Positions 35,645 to 44,770 of a DNA stretch of 64,000 bases are shown here, one piece after another. Location of the stretch: NCBI GenBank assembly GCA_943788235.1, contig CALSPM010000005.1:248001-312000 (forward strand), written 5' to 3'. The notes beneath the pieces were generated by a model. The model saw only the letters and a list, made by a program, of their open reading frames with translations. It was not told where the DNA came from and searched no databases. Source of the DNA: an uncultured Cyclobacteriaceae bacterium. GTDB taxonomy: Bacteria > Bacteroidota > Bacteroidia > Cytophagales > Cyclobacteriaceae. The translations under genes were made by a program, and so were the position numbers. The stretch's first letter is position 1. Each line of letters begins with the position of its first letter.

Positions 35645-36289
35645 ATGAGAAAGTCACTTCTTTTCCTATCATTTATTTTAGTTGGAGCCCTGGCCTGCTT
35701 TTCGCAAACCAAGCTCGGATTGAAATTTTCTCCCTTATTTTCATCGCACAAGATCTCATTAAAGTCAGATCAATTAGAGGTTTTCCAAGGGAAAACAGCC
35801 ACCAGAATGTCGATCGGTCTCATTGTAGATCATCCGTTAACCGACACCTACTTTTTAAGTTCCGGTTTGATTTATCTACCCAAAAGGGTCAGCATCAATC
35901 TAGAAGAAGAAGATGGCGGCACCGCACCCACAAATCCCTTTGAGTCCTACGATCTTAATTATCTCCAGGTTCCCTTATCTCTAAAGCTATTCACCAATGA
36001 AATCGCTCCAGACATTAGTTTGTTTTTTCAAGTTGGCTTAATCCTTGAATTCAAGATTTTCGAACAAGCCTTGAACGAAGATTATGAATTCATCTCGAAA
36101 TTTAACTTTTTCGATACTGCAGCAATCATAGGGACAGGCATAGAATACCGATTAGGCATAAATACCCTCTTTTTTACCGGTATCAGCCTGCAAAAAGGTC
36201 TGATTAACATCATTAATCGAACCAATCCCGAATATCCCCTCGTCATTAGAAATCAAATCGTCAGTATTGATGTTGGTATGAAATTCTAA
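35645..36289 (+). CDS. PorT-like outer-membrane beta-barrel protein
   Basis: The 214-residue protein has a signal peptide ending near ACFSQ (residue 21) and about eight amphipathic strands, ending in aromatic IDVGMKF as outer-membrane barrels do. The layout (TKLGLKFSPLFSSH, LNYLQVPLSLKLF, IIGTGIEYRLG) fits the PorT/porin-family barrel domain common in Bacteroidota. Whether it is the type IX secretion protein PorT cannot be decided. The last four bases overlap the end of rng. Confidence 0.75.
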   Translation: MRKSLLFLSFILVGALACFSQTKLGLKFSPLFSSHKISLKSDQLEVFQGKTATRMSIGLIVDHPLTDTYFLSSGLIYLPKRVSINLEEEDGGTAPTNPFESYDLNYLQVPLSLKLFTNEIAPDISLFFQVGLILEFKIFEQALNEDYEFISKFNFFDTAAIIGTGIEYRLGINTLFFTGISLQKGLINIINRTNPEYPLVIRNQIVSIDVGMKF

Positions 36290-37836
36290 GTCTGAATGGC
36301 TTCACCGTTGGTATTTAGAAATTGATACTCATTCAGTGCCAAAGACGAATCTGAAATGACATTGACCCATTTCATTAAATCTAAAAACCATTTAGTGCGT
36401 CGAGAAATGATCCCTTCGGTAAAGTAAGCACTCAAGTAGGGGTGGACCACTAAAGTCACCTTTTTCTCGTTCTGCTTCTTAAACAAATACATCAAGGTCT
36501 CCTCAATTTGATCTGCAATTAAAATGGATGCTGTTATCTTCCCTGTACCCGCACAAGAAGGGCATTGTTCTTTGGTAATGATATTTACTTCTGGTCTTAC
36601 CCTTTGTCTCGTAATTTGTAATAAACCAAACTTTGACAAGGGTAAAATGGTATGCTTCGAACGATCCCCTTCCATCGCCTCAATCATCGTTGAATAGACT
36701 TTACGCTTGTTTTCAATCTTGCGCATATCTATAAAATCCACGACAATGATTCCACCCATATCACGCAATCGCAACTGACGAGCGATTTCTTTAGCCGCTT
36801 CAACATTAACTGTCAACGCAGTAGTTTCTTGGTCTTCCTCGCGATTAGATTTATTCCCGCTGTTCACATCAATAACATGCAATGCCTCGGTGTGCTCAAT
36901 GATCAAATAACCACCATCAGCCACAGTGACTGATTTTCCAAATGAAGTTTTTAACTGTTTCTCAACACCAAAAATCTCAAAAATTTTGGCTTTTGATTGA
37001 TGTAGACGTAACAGCTTCTCTTTATCTGGAGCAATGGTCTTGATGTAACTTTTGATCTCTTCAAATAAGTCTTTGTTATCAATGGTAATACTATCAAACG
37101 TCTCATTAAGTACATCTCTAACAATAGAATTCGTCCGACTTACCTCTCCGATGATTTTATCCTTGGGTTTAGACTTCTTGAGTTTTTCAATGCCTCTTTG
37201 CCAAATTTGTACCAAGTTTTGAAGATCTGTATCAAGCTCTTTAACATCTTTTCCCGTAGCTACGGTACGGATGATCACTCCAAAATTTTCTGGCTTGATT
37301 GAACTGATCAGACGCGCCAAGCGCTTCCTTTCATTAGAATTCCCAATTTTCTTTGATACATTAACTGCATTCGAAAATGGTACTAAAACTAAATAGCGTC
37401 CTGCTATTGACAACTCGCACGATAATCTCGGGCCCTTTGTTGATATGGGTTCCTTTACAACCTGAACAAGGATTTTTTGGTTCTTTGTTAGAACCTGTCC
37501 TATTTTACCAAACTTATCAATATCGGCCTCATTTCTGAACCCAGTGAGCTTGGTGCTGATCTCTTTTTTACTTTTAATCAGCTGCGTAAATTTATTCAGT
37601 GACTGGATTTGTGGTCCTAAGTCGAGGTAATGTAGAAAGGCGTCTTTTTCATAACCGATATCAATGAAACCTGCATTGAGACCTTGAACCACTTTTCGTA
37701 CCGTACCTAAGTAAATATCTCCAACATTGAATTGATTTCCACCGTTTTCTTGGTGAAATTCAATCAATCTTCTATCATTTAAGAGAGCTATTCGACATCC
37801 GTTTTGAGTTGAATTTATTACTAATTCATTACTCAC
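36286..37836 (-). CDS. rng: Ribonuclease E/G family protein (RNase G type)
   Basis: The 516-residue protein has an N-terminal S1-like region (about 36-130, starting VGDIYLGTVRKVVQGLNAGFID), the catalytic domain with Asp323 in HVIDVNSG and Asp367 in VVDFIDM (magnesium ligands in RNase E), and the zinc-link cysteines 425 and 428 in CPSC. It lacks the long C-terminal scaffold of RNase E. It matures rRNA and starts mRNA decay. It is the last gene of the HU-TPR-COX24-rng run on this strand. Confidence 0.95.
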   Translation of the reverse strand: MSNELVINSTQNGCRIALLNDRRLIEFHQENGGNQFNVGDIYLGTVRKVVQGLNAGFIDIGYEKDAFLHYLDLGPQIQSLNKFTQLIKSKKEISTKLTGFRNEADIDKFGKIGQVLTKNQKILVQVVKEPISTKGPRLSCELSIAGRYLVLVPFSNAVNVSKKIGNSNERKRLARLISSIKPENFGVIIRTVATGKDVKELDTDLQNLVQIWQRGIEKLKKSKPKDKIIGEVSRTNSIVRDVLNETFDSITIDNKDLFEEIKSYIKTIAPDKEKLLRLHQSKAKIFEIFGVEKQLKTSFGKSVTVADGGYLIIEHTEALHVIDVNSGNKSNREEDQETTALTVNVEAAKEIARQLRLRDMGGIIVVDFIDMRKIENKRKVYSTMIEAMEGDRSKHTILPLSKFGLLQITRQRVRPEVNIITKEQCPSCAGTGKITASILIADQIEETLMYLFKKQNEKKVTLVVHPYLSAYFTEGIISRRTKWFLDLMKWVNVISDSSLALNEYQFLNTNGEAIQT

Positions 37837-37855
37837 AATTTTTCAGATTAAATGT

Positions 37856-37945
37856 CTACTTCTTTTTATGTCTATTCTTTCTTAACCTTTTCTTTCTCTT
37901 GTGTGTAGAGATTTTATGTCTTTTCCTTTTTTTACCGCAAGGCAT
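37856..37945 (-). CDS. AURKAIP1/COX24-domain small basic protein
   Basis: The 29-residue protein reads MPCGKKRKRHKISTHKRKKR followed by LRKNRHKKK. It consists almost wholly of Lys, Arg and His and matches the short Bacteroidota proteins annotated with the AURKAIP1/COX24 domain, which relates them to mitochondrial ribosomal protein mS38. A ribosomal location is likely by homology. It lies 19 bases upstream of rng and 21 bases downstream of the TPR gene. Confidence 0.88.
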   Translation of the reverse strand: MPCGKKRKRHKISTHKRKKRLRKNRHKKK

Positions 37946-37966
37946 ATTCTTTTAATTTAAGTGTTA

Positions 37967-38743
37967 TTAATTGTCTAAATATTCTGCTGCTGCAGACTTT
38001 AAAGCTGGATCAGCATCTTCTGCAGCTACAATTCTTGTAAATAATTCGGATGATTCCTCAGGTTTGTTAATCTCTAACAAACAAACGCCCATGTATAACA
38101 TGGCCTCATAATCATCTTCTTTCAACGCAATCAACTTTTCAAACCTTTCAATGCCTCGCTCATATTGTCCTGATTGAATGGACAAAAGACCTAAGCTTAA
38201 AAGGGCTTCTCTGTTCTCTGGGTCTTTTTCTAGCACTTCCCTCAACAGCATAATTCCTGACATAGGGTTTTCCGTTATCACTAGGGTCATGGCTAACTTT
38301 GTCTTGGCGGATATATTATCTACCTCTCTTTGAGTGATCAAAGTCAAAACTTTCCGTGCCTCTAGGGCATATACGGCAGCTTCTTTCATGTTAGAGGCAC
38401 GCTCGTATGAAGCATATAATAATGTTGCCGCTTTTTTCTGCGTTTGCAAAGAACTGTCTCTCTGCAAGAATTTCATAGTAACATTTTTGGCACTATCCAA
38501 AAAACCATACTTTAAATAGTATCTCGCTAAAGAGTCTGCAAAGTTAATGTAATTTTCCGATATTTCCCCTTTCGTAAAGTTCTTCAGTGAAGTAATTGCA
38601 GCTGCGTCTTCATTGGACATATTAAAAGAATGTGATTCTCCACTGCTTTCAACCTCATTTTTCACTGCTGTGCGCGGAAGTTGATAGAGTAAAAAGACGG
38701 CTGCCATCCCTGCAATTGTTAGTGAAATGAGATACTTATTCAT
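37967..38743 (-). CDS. Membrane-anchored tetratricopeptide-repeat protein
   Basis: The 258-residue protein has an N-terminal membrane segment (about residues 3-22) and helical TPR-like repeats through the rest, clearest in PENREALLSLGLLSIQSGQY and DDYEAMLYMGVCLLEI. It probably acts as a protein-interaction scaffold in the periplasm or at the inner membrane. It lies 18 bases after HU, an arrangement kept in Cytophagales; its partner is not known. Confidence 0.8.
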   Translation of the reverse strand: MNKYLISLTIAGMAAVFLLYQLPRTAVKNEVESSGESHSFNMSNEDAAAITSLKNFTKGEISENYINFADSLARYYLKYGFLDSAKNVTMKFLQRDSSLQTQKKAATLLYASYERASNMKEAAVYALEARKVLTLITQREVDNISAKTKLAMTLVITENPMSGIMLLREVLEKDPENREALLSLGLLSIQSGQYERGIERFEKLIALKEDDYEAMLYMGVCLLEINKPEESSELFTRIVAAEDADPALKSAAAEYLDN

Positions 38744-38761
38744 CCGCGATCAGCTTTCCTT

Positions 38762-39052
38762 TTACGCAGACGTTACGTTCCTCTTGATCTTGTCAATGAA
38801 AATTTTAGACGGCTTAAAGCTCGGGACATAATGCTCCTCAATGACAATTGCCGTATTTTTAGATATGTTTCTGGCAATCTTTTTTGCGCGTTTTTTGTTC
38901 ACAAAACTACCAAACCCCCTCACATATATATTTTTCCCGTCGGCCATCGAGGTTTTCACTACAGAAAAGAAGGCCTCTACAGATGCCTGAACGTCTAATT
39001 TATCGATCCCTGTCTTTTCACTTATTTCGTTTATTACATCTGATTTCGTCAC
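38762..39052 (-). CDS. HU/IHF-family nucleoid protein
   Basis: The 96-residue protein has the HU fold from end to end: TKSDVINEISEKTGIDKLDV, VRGFGSFVNKKRAKKIARN and the C-terminal VPSFKPSK. It bends DNA. The start codon is GTG: an ATG slightly upstream runs into a stop in its own frame. A good promoter lies 45-75 bases upstream, overlapping the control region of divergent mutY. Confidence 0.93.
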   Translation of the reverse strand: MTKSDVINEISEKTGIDKLDVQASVEAFFSVVKTSMADGKNIYVRGFGSFVNKKRAKKIARNISKNTAIVIEEHYVPSFKPSKIFIDKIKRNVTSA

Positions 39053-39096
39053 AATAATGTCATTTTAATTGTCAACCATCGTTTTATTAAGAACTT

Positions 39097-39126
39097 CAAA
39101 TTTACATTTGCAAGTCTGCGATACAA
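39097..39126 (-). promoter_or_regulatory. Promoter of the HU operon, overlapping a -7 element for mutY
   Basis: On the minus strand TTG (39124-39126) and TAAATTTG (39097-39104) are separated by exactly 19 bases, a full match to the Bacteroidota promoter. On the plus strand TACATTTG at 39103-39110 also fits the -7 consensus, so HU and mutY may compete for polymerase here. Confidence 0.7.
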
Positions 39127-39191
39127 ATGTATTCTCTAGAAAATCAAAAACCCCAAATAAGATCATCAAAATTCAAATAACTTCTTCATTA

Positions 39192-40196
39192 ATGAATTGG
39201 TATTCAAGGGAAAAGAGAGATTTACCTTGGCGGGCCACGAACAACCCTTATACGGTTTGGCTATCTGAAATTATCCTGCAACAAACCCGCGTAGCTCAAG
39301 GGACACCTTATTACGAAAAATTCATCAACGCTTATCCTACCGTGCATGCGCTCGCCGTAGCCTCTGAACAAGAAATATTAAAATTATGGGAGGGGCTTGG
39401 TTATTACAGTCGTGCCAGAAATTTACATAAAGCAGCACGACAGGTCATCCAGGAATACGGAGGTATTTTTCCTGATTCATATGCCGAACTGCTCAAATTA
39501 AAAGGTATTGGGCCTTACACAGCTGCGGCGATCGCTTCCATCTGCTTCCATGAAAAGGTACCCGTGGTAGACGGAAACGTTTTTAGATTGATTTCGCGCC
39601 TTTTTGGTATCCAGGAAGACATTGGCAAGGGAAGCACTCGGAAAATTTTTGAACAAACCATCGCCCATATCATGCCTTCTTTGAGCCCAGGTGATTTTAA
39701 TCAAGCGATGATGGAGTTTGGAGCCCTAGTTTGCACCCCTCGTCCACAATGCGAGAACTGTCATTTACAATATGATTGCCAATCCTTCAGAGAAAAAACA
39801 CAACATCTTTTACCCGTAAAAGCTAAGAAAATTAAAATTCAAGCGCGCACATTACATTATTGGATTTTTACCTGTAAGAATAAAATCTGCTTAAATAAAA
39901 GAATAAAAGGAGATATCTGGGAAGGGCTTTGGGACTTTTATTCAACCCCTACGGATCTTTTGAGCGGCGCCTCAATTGACCGAGATCATAAGGCAAAAGC
40001 CTCCTATGGGCCCATCAGTCACAAGTTAACCCATCAAAATATCAAGGCCTGGTTCACACAAATTGAGGTTTCCAGTGCTTTTCAATTATCCGAAATTGCG
40101 AAAAAATTAAATTTAACTGTTTTCAATCTTGACGAATTGGTAACTTTACCAAAACCAAAACTCATTGTCAATTATTTGGCTGAAGTAAAATTTTAA
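39192..40196 (+). CDS. mutY: A/G-specific adenine DNA glycosylase MutY
   Basis: The protein removes adenine paired with 8-oxoguanine. From the ATG at 39192 (334 residues) it shows catalytic Glu26 in LSEIILQQTRV, the helix-hairpin-helix GIGPYTAAAIAS, Asp127 in VVDGNVFR, and a C-terminal NUDIX-like domain. The [4Fe-4S] cysteines are in CTPRPQCENCHLQYDC, with five residues between the first two instead of the usual six. The frame is open upstream to a TTG at 39069, but that part overlaps the HU promoter; homologues have about eight residues before the WY, so a non-ATG start a little upstream of 39192 is possible. Confidence 0.9.
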   Translation: MNWYSREKRDLPWRATNNPYTVWLSEIILQQTRVAQGTPYYEKFINAYPTVHALAVASEQEILKLWEGLGYYSRARNLHKAARQVIQEYGGIFPDSYAELLKLKGIGPYTAAAIASICFHEKVPVVDGNVFRLISRLFGIQEDIGKGSTRKIFEQTIAHIMPSLSPGDFNQAMMEFGALVCTPRPQCENCHLQYDCQSFREKTQHLLPVKAKKIKIQARTLHYWIFTCKNKICLNKRIKGDIWEGLWDFYSTPTDLLSGASIDRDHKAKASYGPISHKLTHQNIKAWFTQIEVSSAFQLSEIAKKLNLTVFNLDELVTLPKPKLIVNYLAEVKF

Positions 40197-40209
40197 TTAT
40201 TTTTATATC

Positions 40210-40659
40210 ATGGCTGGAGTAAATAAAGTAATTCTCGTTGGAAATTTAGGAAAAGATCCTGAAGTGAGGTACCTAGATAACAACAAAGTGGTGGCCAATT
40301 TGACCCTTGCCACTACCGAAAATTACAAAGATCGCAATGGCAACAAAGTTGAAAATACTGAGTGGCATGATTTGGAACTTTGGGATGGTTTGGCAAAAAT
40401 TGCGGAGCAATACTTAACTAAAGGAAAAAGCATTTACGTAGAAGGTAAAATTAAAACAGACAGTTGGCAAGATGATCAAGGGAACAACAAATATAGGACC
40501 CGAATAAGGGTACAAAACATGACTATGTTGGGTGGTGGAGGGGCTCCCGGAACCAGTGGTGTAGCTCCAGAACAACGTAGTTCTGTTGATAACAACCCTC
40601 CGGCATCTCCTTCCGCTAGTCCAACTGCAGAAACAGCGTCTGATGATCTTCCCTTTTAA
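40210..40659 (+). CDS. ssb: Single-stranded DNA-binding protein
   Basis: The 149-residue protein has the OB-fold (GVNKVILVGNLGKDPEVRY, WHDLELWDGLAKIAEQYL, GKSIYVEGKI; about 1-105), a flexible Gly/Pro/Ser linker, and the acidic tip DDLPF that recruits repair enzymes. It lies 13 bases after mutY and precedes gldE, as in most Bacteroidota. Confidence 0.96.
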   Translation: MAGVNKVILVGNLGKDPEVRYLDNNKVVANLTLATTENYKDRNGNKVENTEWHDLELWDGLAKIAEQYLTKGKSIYVEGKIKTDSWQDDQGNNKYRTRIRVQNMTMLGGGGAPGTSGVAPEQRSSVDNNPPASPSASPTAETASDDLPF

Positions 40660-40680
40660 TATTCACGTAACAAACAATAC

Positions 40681-41994
40681 TTGGTATCCTCAATAGATGA
40701 ACCTCCGTCGATAATCTTGATGGAATTTGTAAGCCTCTCAAGTTCCTTTTATTGGGGCTTTGGTCTCCTGATTTTTATTTTACTGGCATTGTCAGGCCTG
40801 ATTTCAGGCGCTGAGGTTGCCTTTTTTTCGCTTGATAAGACGGCCTTAGACGAAGAGGAGCCCTCAGATCATAAAATAAAAATGCTATTAAAATTTCCAC
40901 ATCAGTTGTTGGCCACCATCTTGATCCTTAATAACCTTTTTAATGTATTCATTGTAACCCTTTCGACTTATGCCTCCTGGCAGATGGTTGGTAAAAAAGA
41001 AGCTGAAGGTGTCGTGTTGGTCGCGCTAACTGCCGTCATTTCTATATTGATTATTTTCTTCGGGGAAATTGTCCCCAAAATTTCTGCCGCACATCAACCA
41101 AAAAAGTTTGCGCGTTTTTGCCTCCCTTACATTTGGTTTTTTAATCGTCTATTAAAACCACTCTCATGGCTCCTCATTGGTCTGAGTAGTTTTATTGAAA
41201 AACGGATCAAAAAGAAAGGTTATAATCTCTCTGTTGAAGAGCTCAATCAAGCTTTAGACATCACCTCAGAGCAAAATGTCAGTAAAGAAGAGAAAGGGAT
41301 CCTTAAGGGGATTGTTAATTTTGGAACCCTTTCAGTAAAACAAATCATGCGTTCTAGAGTTGATATTTCAGCAATTGACCGGTCTAGTGATTTCCATGAG
41401 TTAATGGATCAAATCAACAAAACAGGATTTTCAAGGATCCCCGTTTATGTCGAAAACATTGATAAAATAGAAGGCTTATTGTACATCAAGGATATGCTAC
41501 CCTTTCTTCATGAAGAAGAAGATTTCCATTGGCAACAGTTCCTACGGCCCGTCTATTTCATCCCTGAAAGTAAGAAAATTGACGCGCTCTTTAAAGATTT
41601 TCAAGAAAAACAGGTTCATATGGCCATTGTTATTGACGAATATGGGGGCACCGAAGGCTTAATTACTATGGAAGATATCATTGAAGAAATCGTAGGGGAA
41701 ATCAATGACGAATTCGACGAGGCTTTAGACGCAGAGTATAAAAAAATAGATGACAATACTGCCATATTTGAAGGTAAAACTTCGCTCAATGATTTTTGTA
41801 AAATCATGTCAGAAGAGGCCGACATCTTTGACGAAATTAAAGGTGAAAGTGAAAGCTTGGGAGGTTTACTGTTAGAAATAAACAAGAATCTCCCTCGTTC
41901 GAATGAGAAAATTGAAGTAGGCAAGTTTTTATTTTCAATAGAGTCTGTAGATCAAAAACGAATTAAAAGAGTTCGCGTGTTTAGAAAATTATGA
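40681..41994 (+). CDS. gldE: GldE, CNNM/CBS-domain membrane protein of the gliding gene set
   Basis: The 437-residue protein has a DUF21/CNNM membrane domain (about 20-190, with LISGAEVAFFSLD and FFGEIVPKISA), a CBS pair (about 205-325, MRSRVDISAID and VIDEYGGTEGLITMEDI), and a CorC/HlyC C-terminal domain. CNNM proteins transport or sense magnesium. Its place between ssb and gldD identifies it as GldE, which supports gliding together with GldD. The TTG start at 40681 keeps the DEPPS motif seen near the family N-terminus; ATG 40720 is the alternative. It overlaps gldD by four bases (ATGA). Confidence 0.9.
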   Translation: MVSSIDEPPSIILMEFVSLSSSFYWGFGLLIFILLALSGLISGAEVAFFSLDKTALDEEEPSDHKIKMLLKFPHQLLATILILNNLFNVFIVTLSTYASWQMVGKKEAEGVVLVALTAVISILIIFFGEIVPKISAAHQPKKFARFCLPYIWFFNRLLKPLSWLLIGLSSFIEKRIKKKGYNLSVEELNQALDITSEQNVSKEEKGILKGIVNFGTLSVKQIMRSRVDISAIDRSSDFHELMDQINKTGFSRIPVYVENIDKIEGLLYIKDMLPFLHEEEDFHWQQFLRPVYFIPESKKIDALFKDFQEKQVHMAIVIDEYGGTEGLITMEDIIEEIVGEINDEFDEALDAEYKKIDDNTAIFEGKTSLNDFCKIMSEEADIFDEIKGESESLGGLLLEINKNLPRSNEKIEVGKFLFSIESVDQKRIKRVRVFRKL

Positions 41995-42560
41995 AAAACT
42001 ACTCATCGTTGATCCTTTTTTTCCTTTTTTGGTCTTGTGAAACCCATTATCTCCCTAAACCGAAAGGATACAATCGTATTATTTTGCCTTCAGTTTCCTA
42101 CACTCCCCTCAAGGGCATACGCCCTTACACCTTTGAATATTCCACTCATGCCATAATCTTGAAAGATACCAGTTGGATCGCAGAGCCCAACTGGATCCAT
42201 ATTTATTATCCATATTTTGATGCCAATGTCCAGCTCACCTATAAACCTATTAATAGTGACTCCTCGGTTCAAGATTATCTAAACGATAGTTTTAGGCTTA
42301 CGGGTAAGCATCAAGTAAAAGCAACCGCGATTGACGAAAAAATCCTTTTCCTTAAAAATGGAAATGTCGCCTCTGTGAGCGAATTAAGTGGAGAAGTCCC
42401 CAGTCCTTTTCAATTTCATATAACCGACAGCGTTACCCATTTTTTACGAGGAGCTTTGTACTTCACTATGAGCACAAAAAATGATTCCTTGGCCCCTTCC
42501 ATAGCGTTTATTAAATCTGATTTGGTACATTTACTGAATACCTTAGAATGGAATGAATGA
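41991..42560 (+). CDS. gldD: Gliding motility lipoprotein GldD
   Basis: The 189-residue protein has a lipobox-like FLFWSC (Cys16) and the GldD pattern YLPKPKGYNRI near the N-terminus, followed by WIHIYYPYFDANVQLTYKP and GNVASVSELSGEVPSPFQF. It is needed for gliding in Flavobacterium johnsoniae. Its start overlaps the gldE stop by four bases, so translation is coupled. Confidence 0.93.
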   Translation: MKNYSSLILFFLFWSCETHYLPKPKGYNRIILPSVSYTPLKGIRPYTFEYSTHAIILKDTSWIAEPNWIHIYYPYFDANVQLTYKPINSDSSVQDYLNDSFRLTGKHQVKATAIDEKILFLKNGNVASVSELSGEVPSPFQFHITDSVTHFLRGALYFTMSTKNDSLAPSIAFIKSDLVHLLNTLEWNE

Positions 42561-42608
42561 TCATCATACGCTTTAAAATTATCCCTATCTTTTCAGAACA
42601 CCATTTAG

Positions 42609-44702
42609 ATGGCTGGGTTTTTTCATAAATCAATAGAATTCTTAAAGGGCATCGGTCCTGAAAAAGCCGCTTTGATTAATAAAGAACTGGGCTACTTCAA
42701 TTATGGAGACTTGCTACAACATTTTCCTTTTCGCTATGAAGATCGTACCACATTCCCCAAAATTTCTTCATTAACTGATGGATTGGGCAGTGCACAGATA
42801 ATAGGAAAAATAGTCCGTTTTGAAACGATCAGAGTCGGCAGGAAACAAAGATTGATAGGGAAGTTTCAAGATGAAACTGGAGAAATAGATCTTATTTGGT
42901 TTCAAGGGATCAAATGGATCCAACAAAAAATTAAACTTGGGCTGATCTACGTCGTTTATGGTAAGCCGATCCGATATGGTCAACGCTTCAGCCTCTCTCA
43001 TCCAGAAATAGAACCCTTCGGAAATACTACACCCAATAAGCAATTTCTACATCCCGTCTATCACACTTCTGAGAAACTCAAAAGAAGATTTTTAGATTCT
43101 AAAGCCCTCAGCAAAATAATGAAGTTGCTGTTAGCAGAGGCAATTCCCCACATTCAAGATAAATTGCCCCCAGCTATTAGAGAGCAGTTTTCTTTAATTG
43201 ATAAAAAGTTTTCGCTCATTCATATCCATTTCCCAAAAGATCAAATTTCTCTTAAAAAAGCCCAATATCGATTAAAATTTGAAGAGCTTTTTTTTATTCA
43301 ATTGCGCCTCATCACTCTCAAACTCGCCCGTATAGATAAGTTTAAAGGAATCACTTTCAAAAACAGCAAGCTCCTTAATAATTTTTATCATACTCACCTT
43401 CCTTTTAGTCTAACCAATGCTCAAAAAAAAGTGATCAAAGAAATCTATGCTGACTTTCGATCTGGTCATCAAATGAATCGATTGGTGCAGGGAGATGTGG
43501 GAAGTGGAAAAACCATTGTGGCATTCATGTGTATGCTCATTGCTGTGGGTAATGATACGCAATGTGCATTTATGGCTCCCACGGAAATTTTAGCAGAACA
43601 GCATTATCATGGGCTTAAAGAATTTGCGGAACCTTTAGGAATTAAAATGGCATGTCTCACGGGCTCAAGTAAAAAAGTTGAACGGATATCTATTCAAGAG
43701 GGGTTAGATTCTGGTGGATTAAAAATACTCATCGGGACCCATGCCCTGATAGAAGACAAAGTCAAATTTAAAAAATTGGGTTTGGCGGTCATTGATGAGC
43801 AACATCGCTTTGGAGTAGCTCAAAGAGCCAAACTTTGGAATAAAAATAAAACTTGTTACCCACATATTTTAGTCATGACCGCTACACCCATTCCAAGAAC
43901 CTTGGCTATGACACTCTATGGAGATTTGGATATATCCACCATAGACCAATTACCCGCAGGCCGAAAACCTATTATCACAAGGCACATGAGAGATTCCCAA
44001 CGCATTCAACTTTTCAGTTTGATTGAAAAAGAAATTGAAAAAGGCCGTCAGGTATATATTGTATATCCCCTTATTGAAGAATCCGCCACCATGGATTATA
44101 AAGATCTCATGGATGGGTACGAAAGTATCGCTCGCCGATTTCCTCAATTATATTTATCCATCTGTCATGGAAAAATGAAATCTGCAGATAAGGATTATGA
44201 AATGAAACGATTTAAAAGGGGAGAAACTCACATCATGATTGCCACAACGGTTATCGAGGTCGGTGTAAACGTATCTAATGCAAGCGTGATGGTCATTGAA
44301 AGTGCCGAGCGATTCGGCCTCTCTCAACTACATCAACTCAGAGGACGGGTAGGCCGCGGCGGTGAACAATCTTATTGTTTCCTCGTAACAGGAATGAAGT
44401 TGACCTCAGAGGCCAAAACAAGAATGCAAACCCTCGTAGGAAGTAATGATGGTTTTAGAATTGCTGAAACTGACTTAAAACTTCGAGGACCTGGAGACTT
44501 AATGGGGACCCAACAAAGTGGGGCCTTAGATTTAATTATTTCCGACCTAGCTACCGATGGGGACATCTTAAACTTGGCCAGAAATGCCGCTACAAATCTA
44601 CTCAAAATGGATCCCTTATTGCGTGCTCCAGAAAATCAAATACTTAAAAATCATATCGCTTCGTTTAATAAAAGTGCCGTGAATTGGAGTAAGATCAGCT
44701 AA
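42609..44702 (+). CDS. recG: ATP-dependent DNA helicase RecG
   Basis: The 697-residue helicase has an N-terminal wedge/OB domain (about 60-160), then the motor domains: Walker A VQGDVGSGKTIVAF (about 294-307), DEQHRFG (about 396-402), TATPIPRTLAMT, and ATTVIEVGVNV with QLRGRVGRG in the second lobe. RecG regresses stalled replication forks and processes branched DNA. It follows gldD by 48 bases and is probably in the same operon. The next gene downstream is degraded. Confidence 0.96.
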   Translation: MAGFFHKSIEFLKGIGPEKAALINKELGYFNYGDLLQHFPFRYEDRTTFPKISSLTDGLGSAQIIGKIVRFETIRVGRKQRLIGKFQDETGEIDLIWFQGIKWIQQKIKLGLIYVVYGKPIRYGQRFSLSHPEIEPFGNTTPNKQFLHPVYHTSEKLKRRFLDSKALSKIMKLLLAEAIPHIQDKLPPAIREQFSLIDKKFSLIHIHFPKDQISLKKAQYRLKFEELFFIQLRLITLKLARIDKFKGITFKNSKLLNNFYHTHLPFSLTNAQKKVIKEIYADFRSGHQMNRLVQGDVGSGKTIVAFMCMLIAVGNDTQCAFMAPTEILAEQHYHGLKEFAEPLGIKMACLTGSSKKVERISIQEGLDSGGLKILIGTHALIEDKVKFKKLGLAVIDEQHRFGVAQRAKLWNKNKTCYPHILVMTATPIPRTLAMTLYGDLDISTIDQLPAGRKPIITRHMRDSQRIQLFSLIEKEIEKGRQVYIVYPLIEESATMDYKDLMDGYESIARRFPQLYLSICHGKMKSADKDYEMKRFKRGETHIMIATTVIEVGVNVSNASVMVIESAERFGLSQLHQLRGRVGRGGEQSYCFLVTGMKLTSEAKTRMQTLVGSNDGFRIAETDLKLRGPGDLMGTQQSGALDLIISDLATDGDILNLARNAATNLLKMDPLLRAPENQILKNHIASFNKSAVNWSKIS

Positions 44703-44770
44703 TCCCCCTTTTTCTGATATAACGCGTTTAGAGTTTACCTTGATGAATGGGTTATTTAACCATTAATCAT

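Noticed and set aside
39069-39191. MutY start at the TTG 39069
   Set aside because: It would place the HU promoter and mutY's own -7 element inside the coding region, and the encoded residues do not look like MutY.
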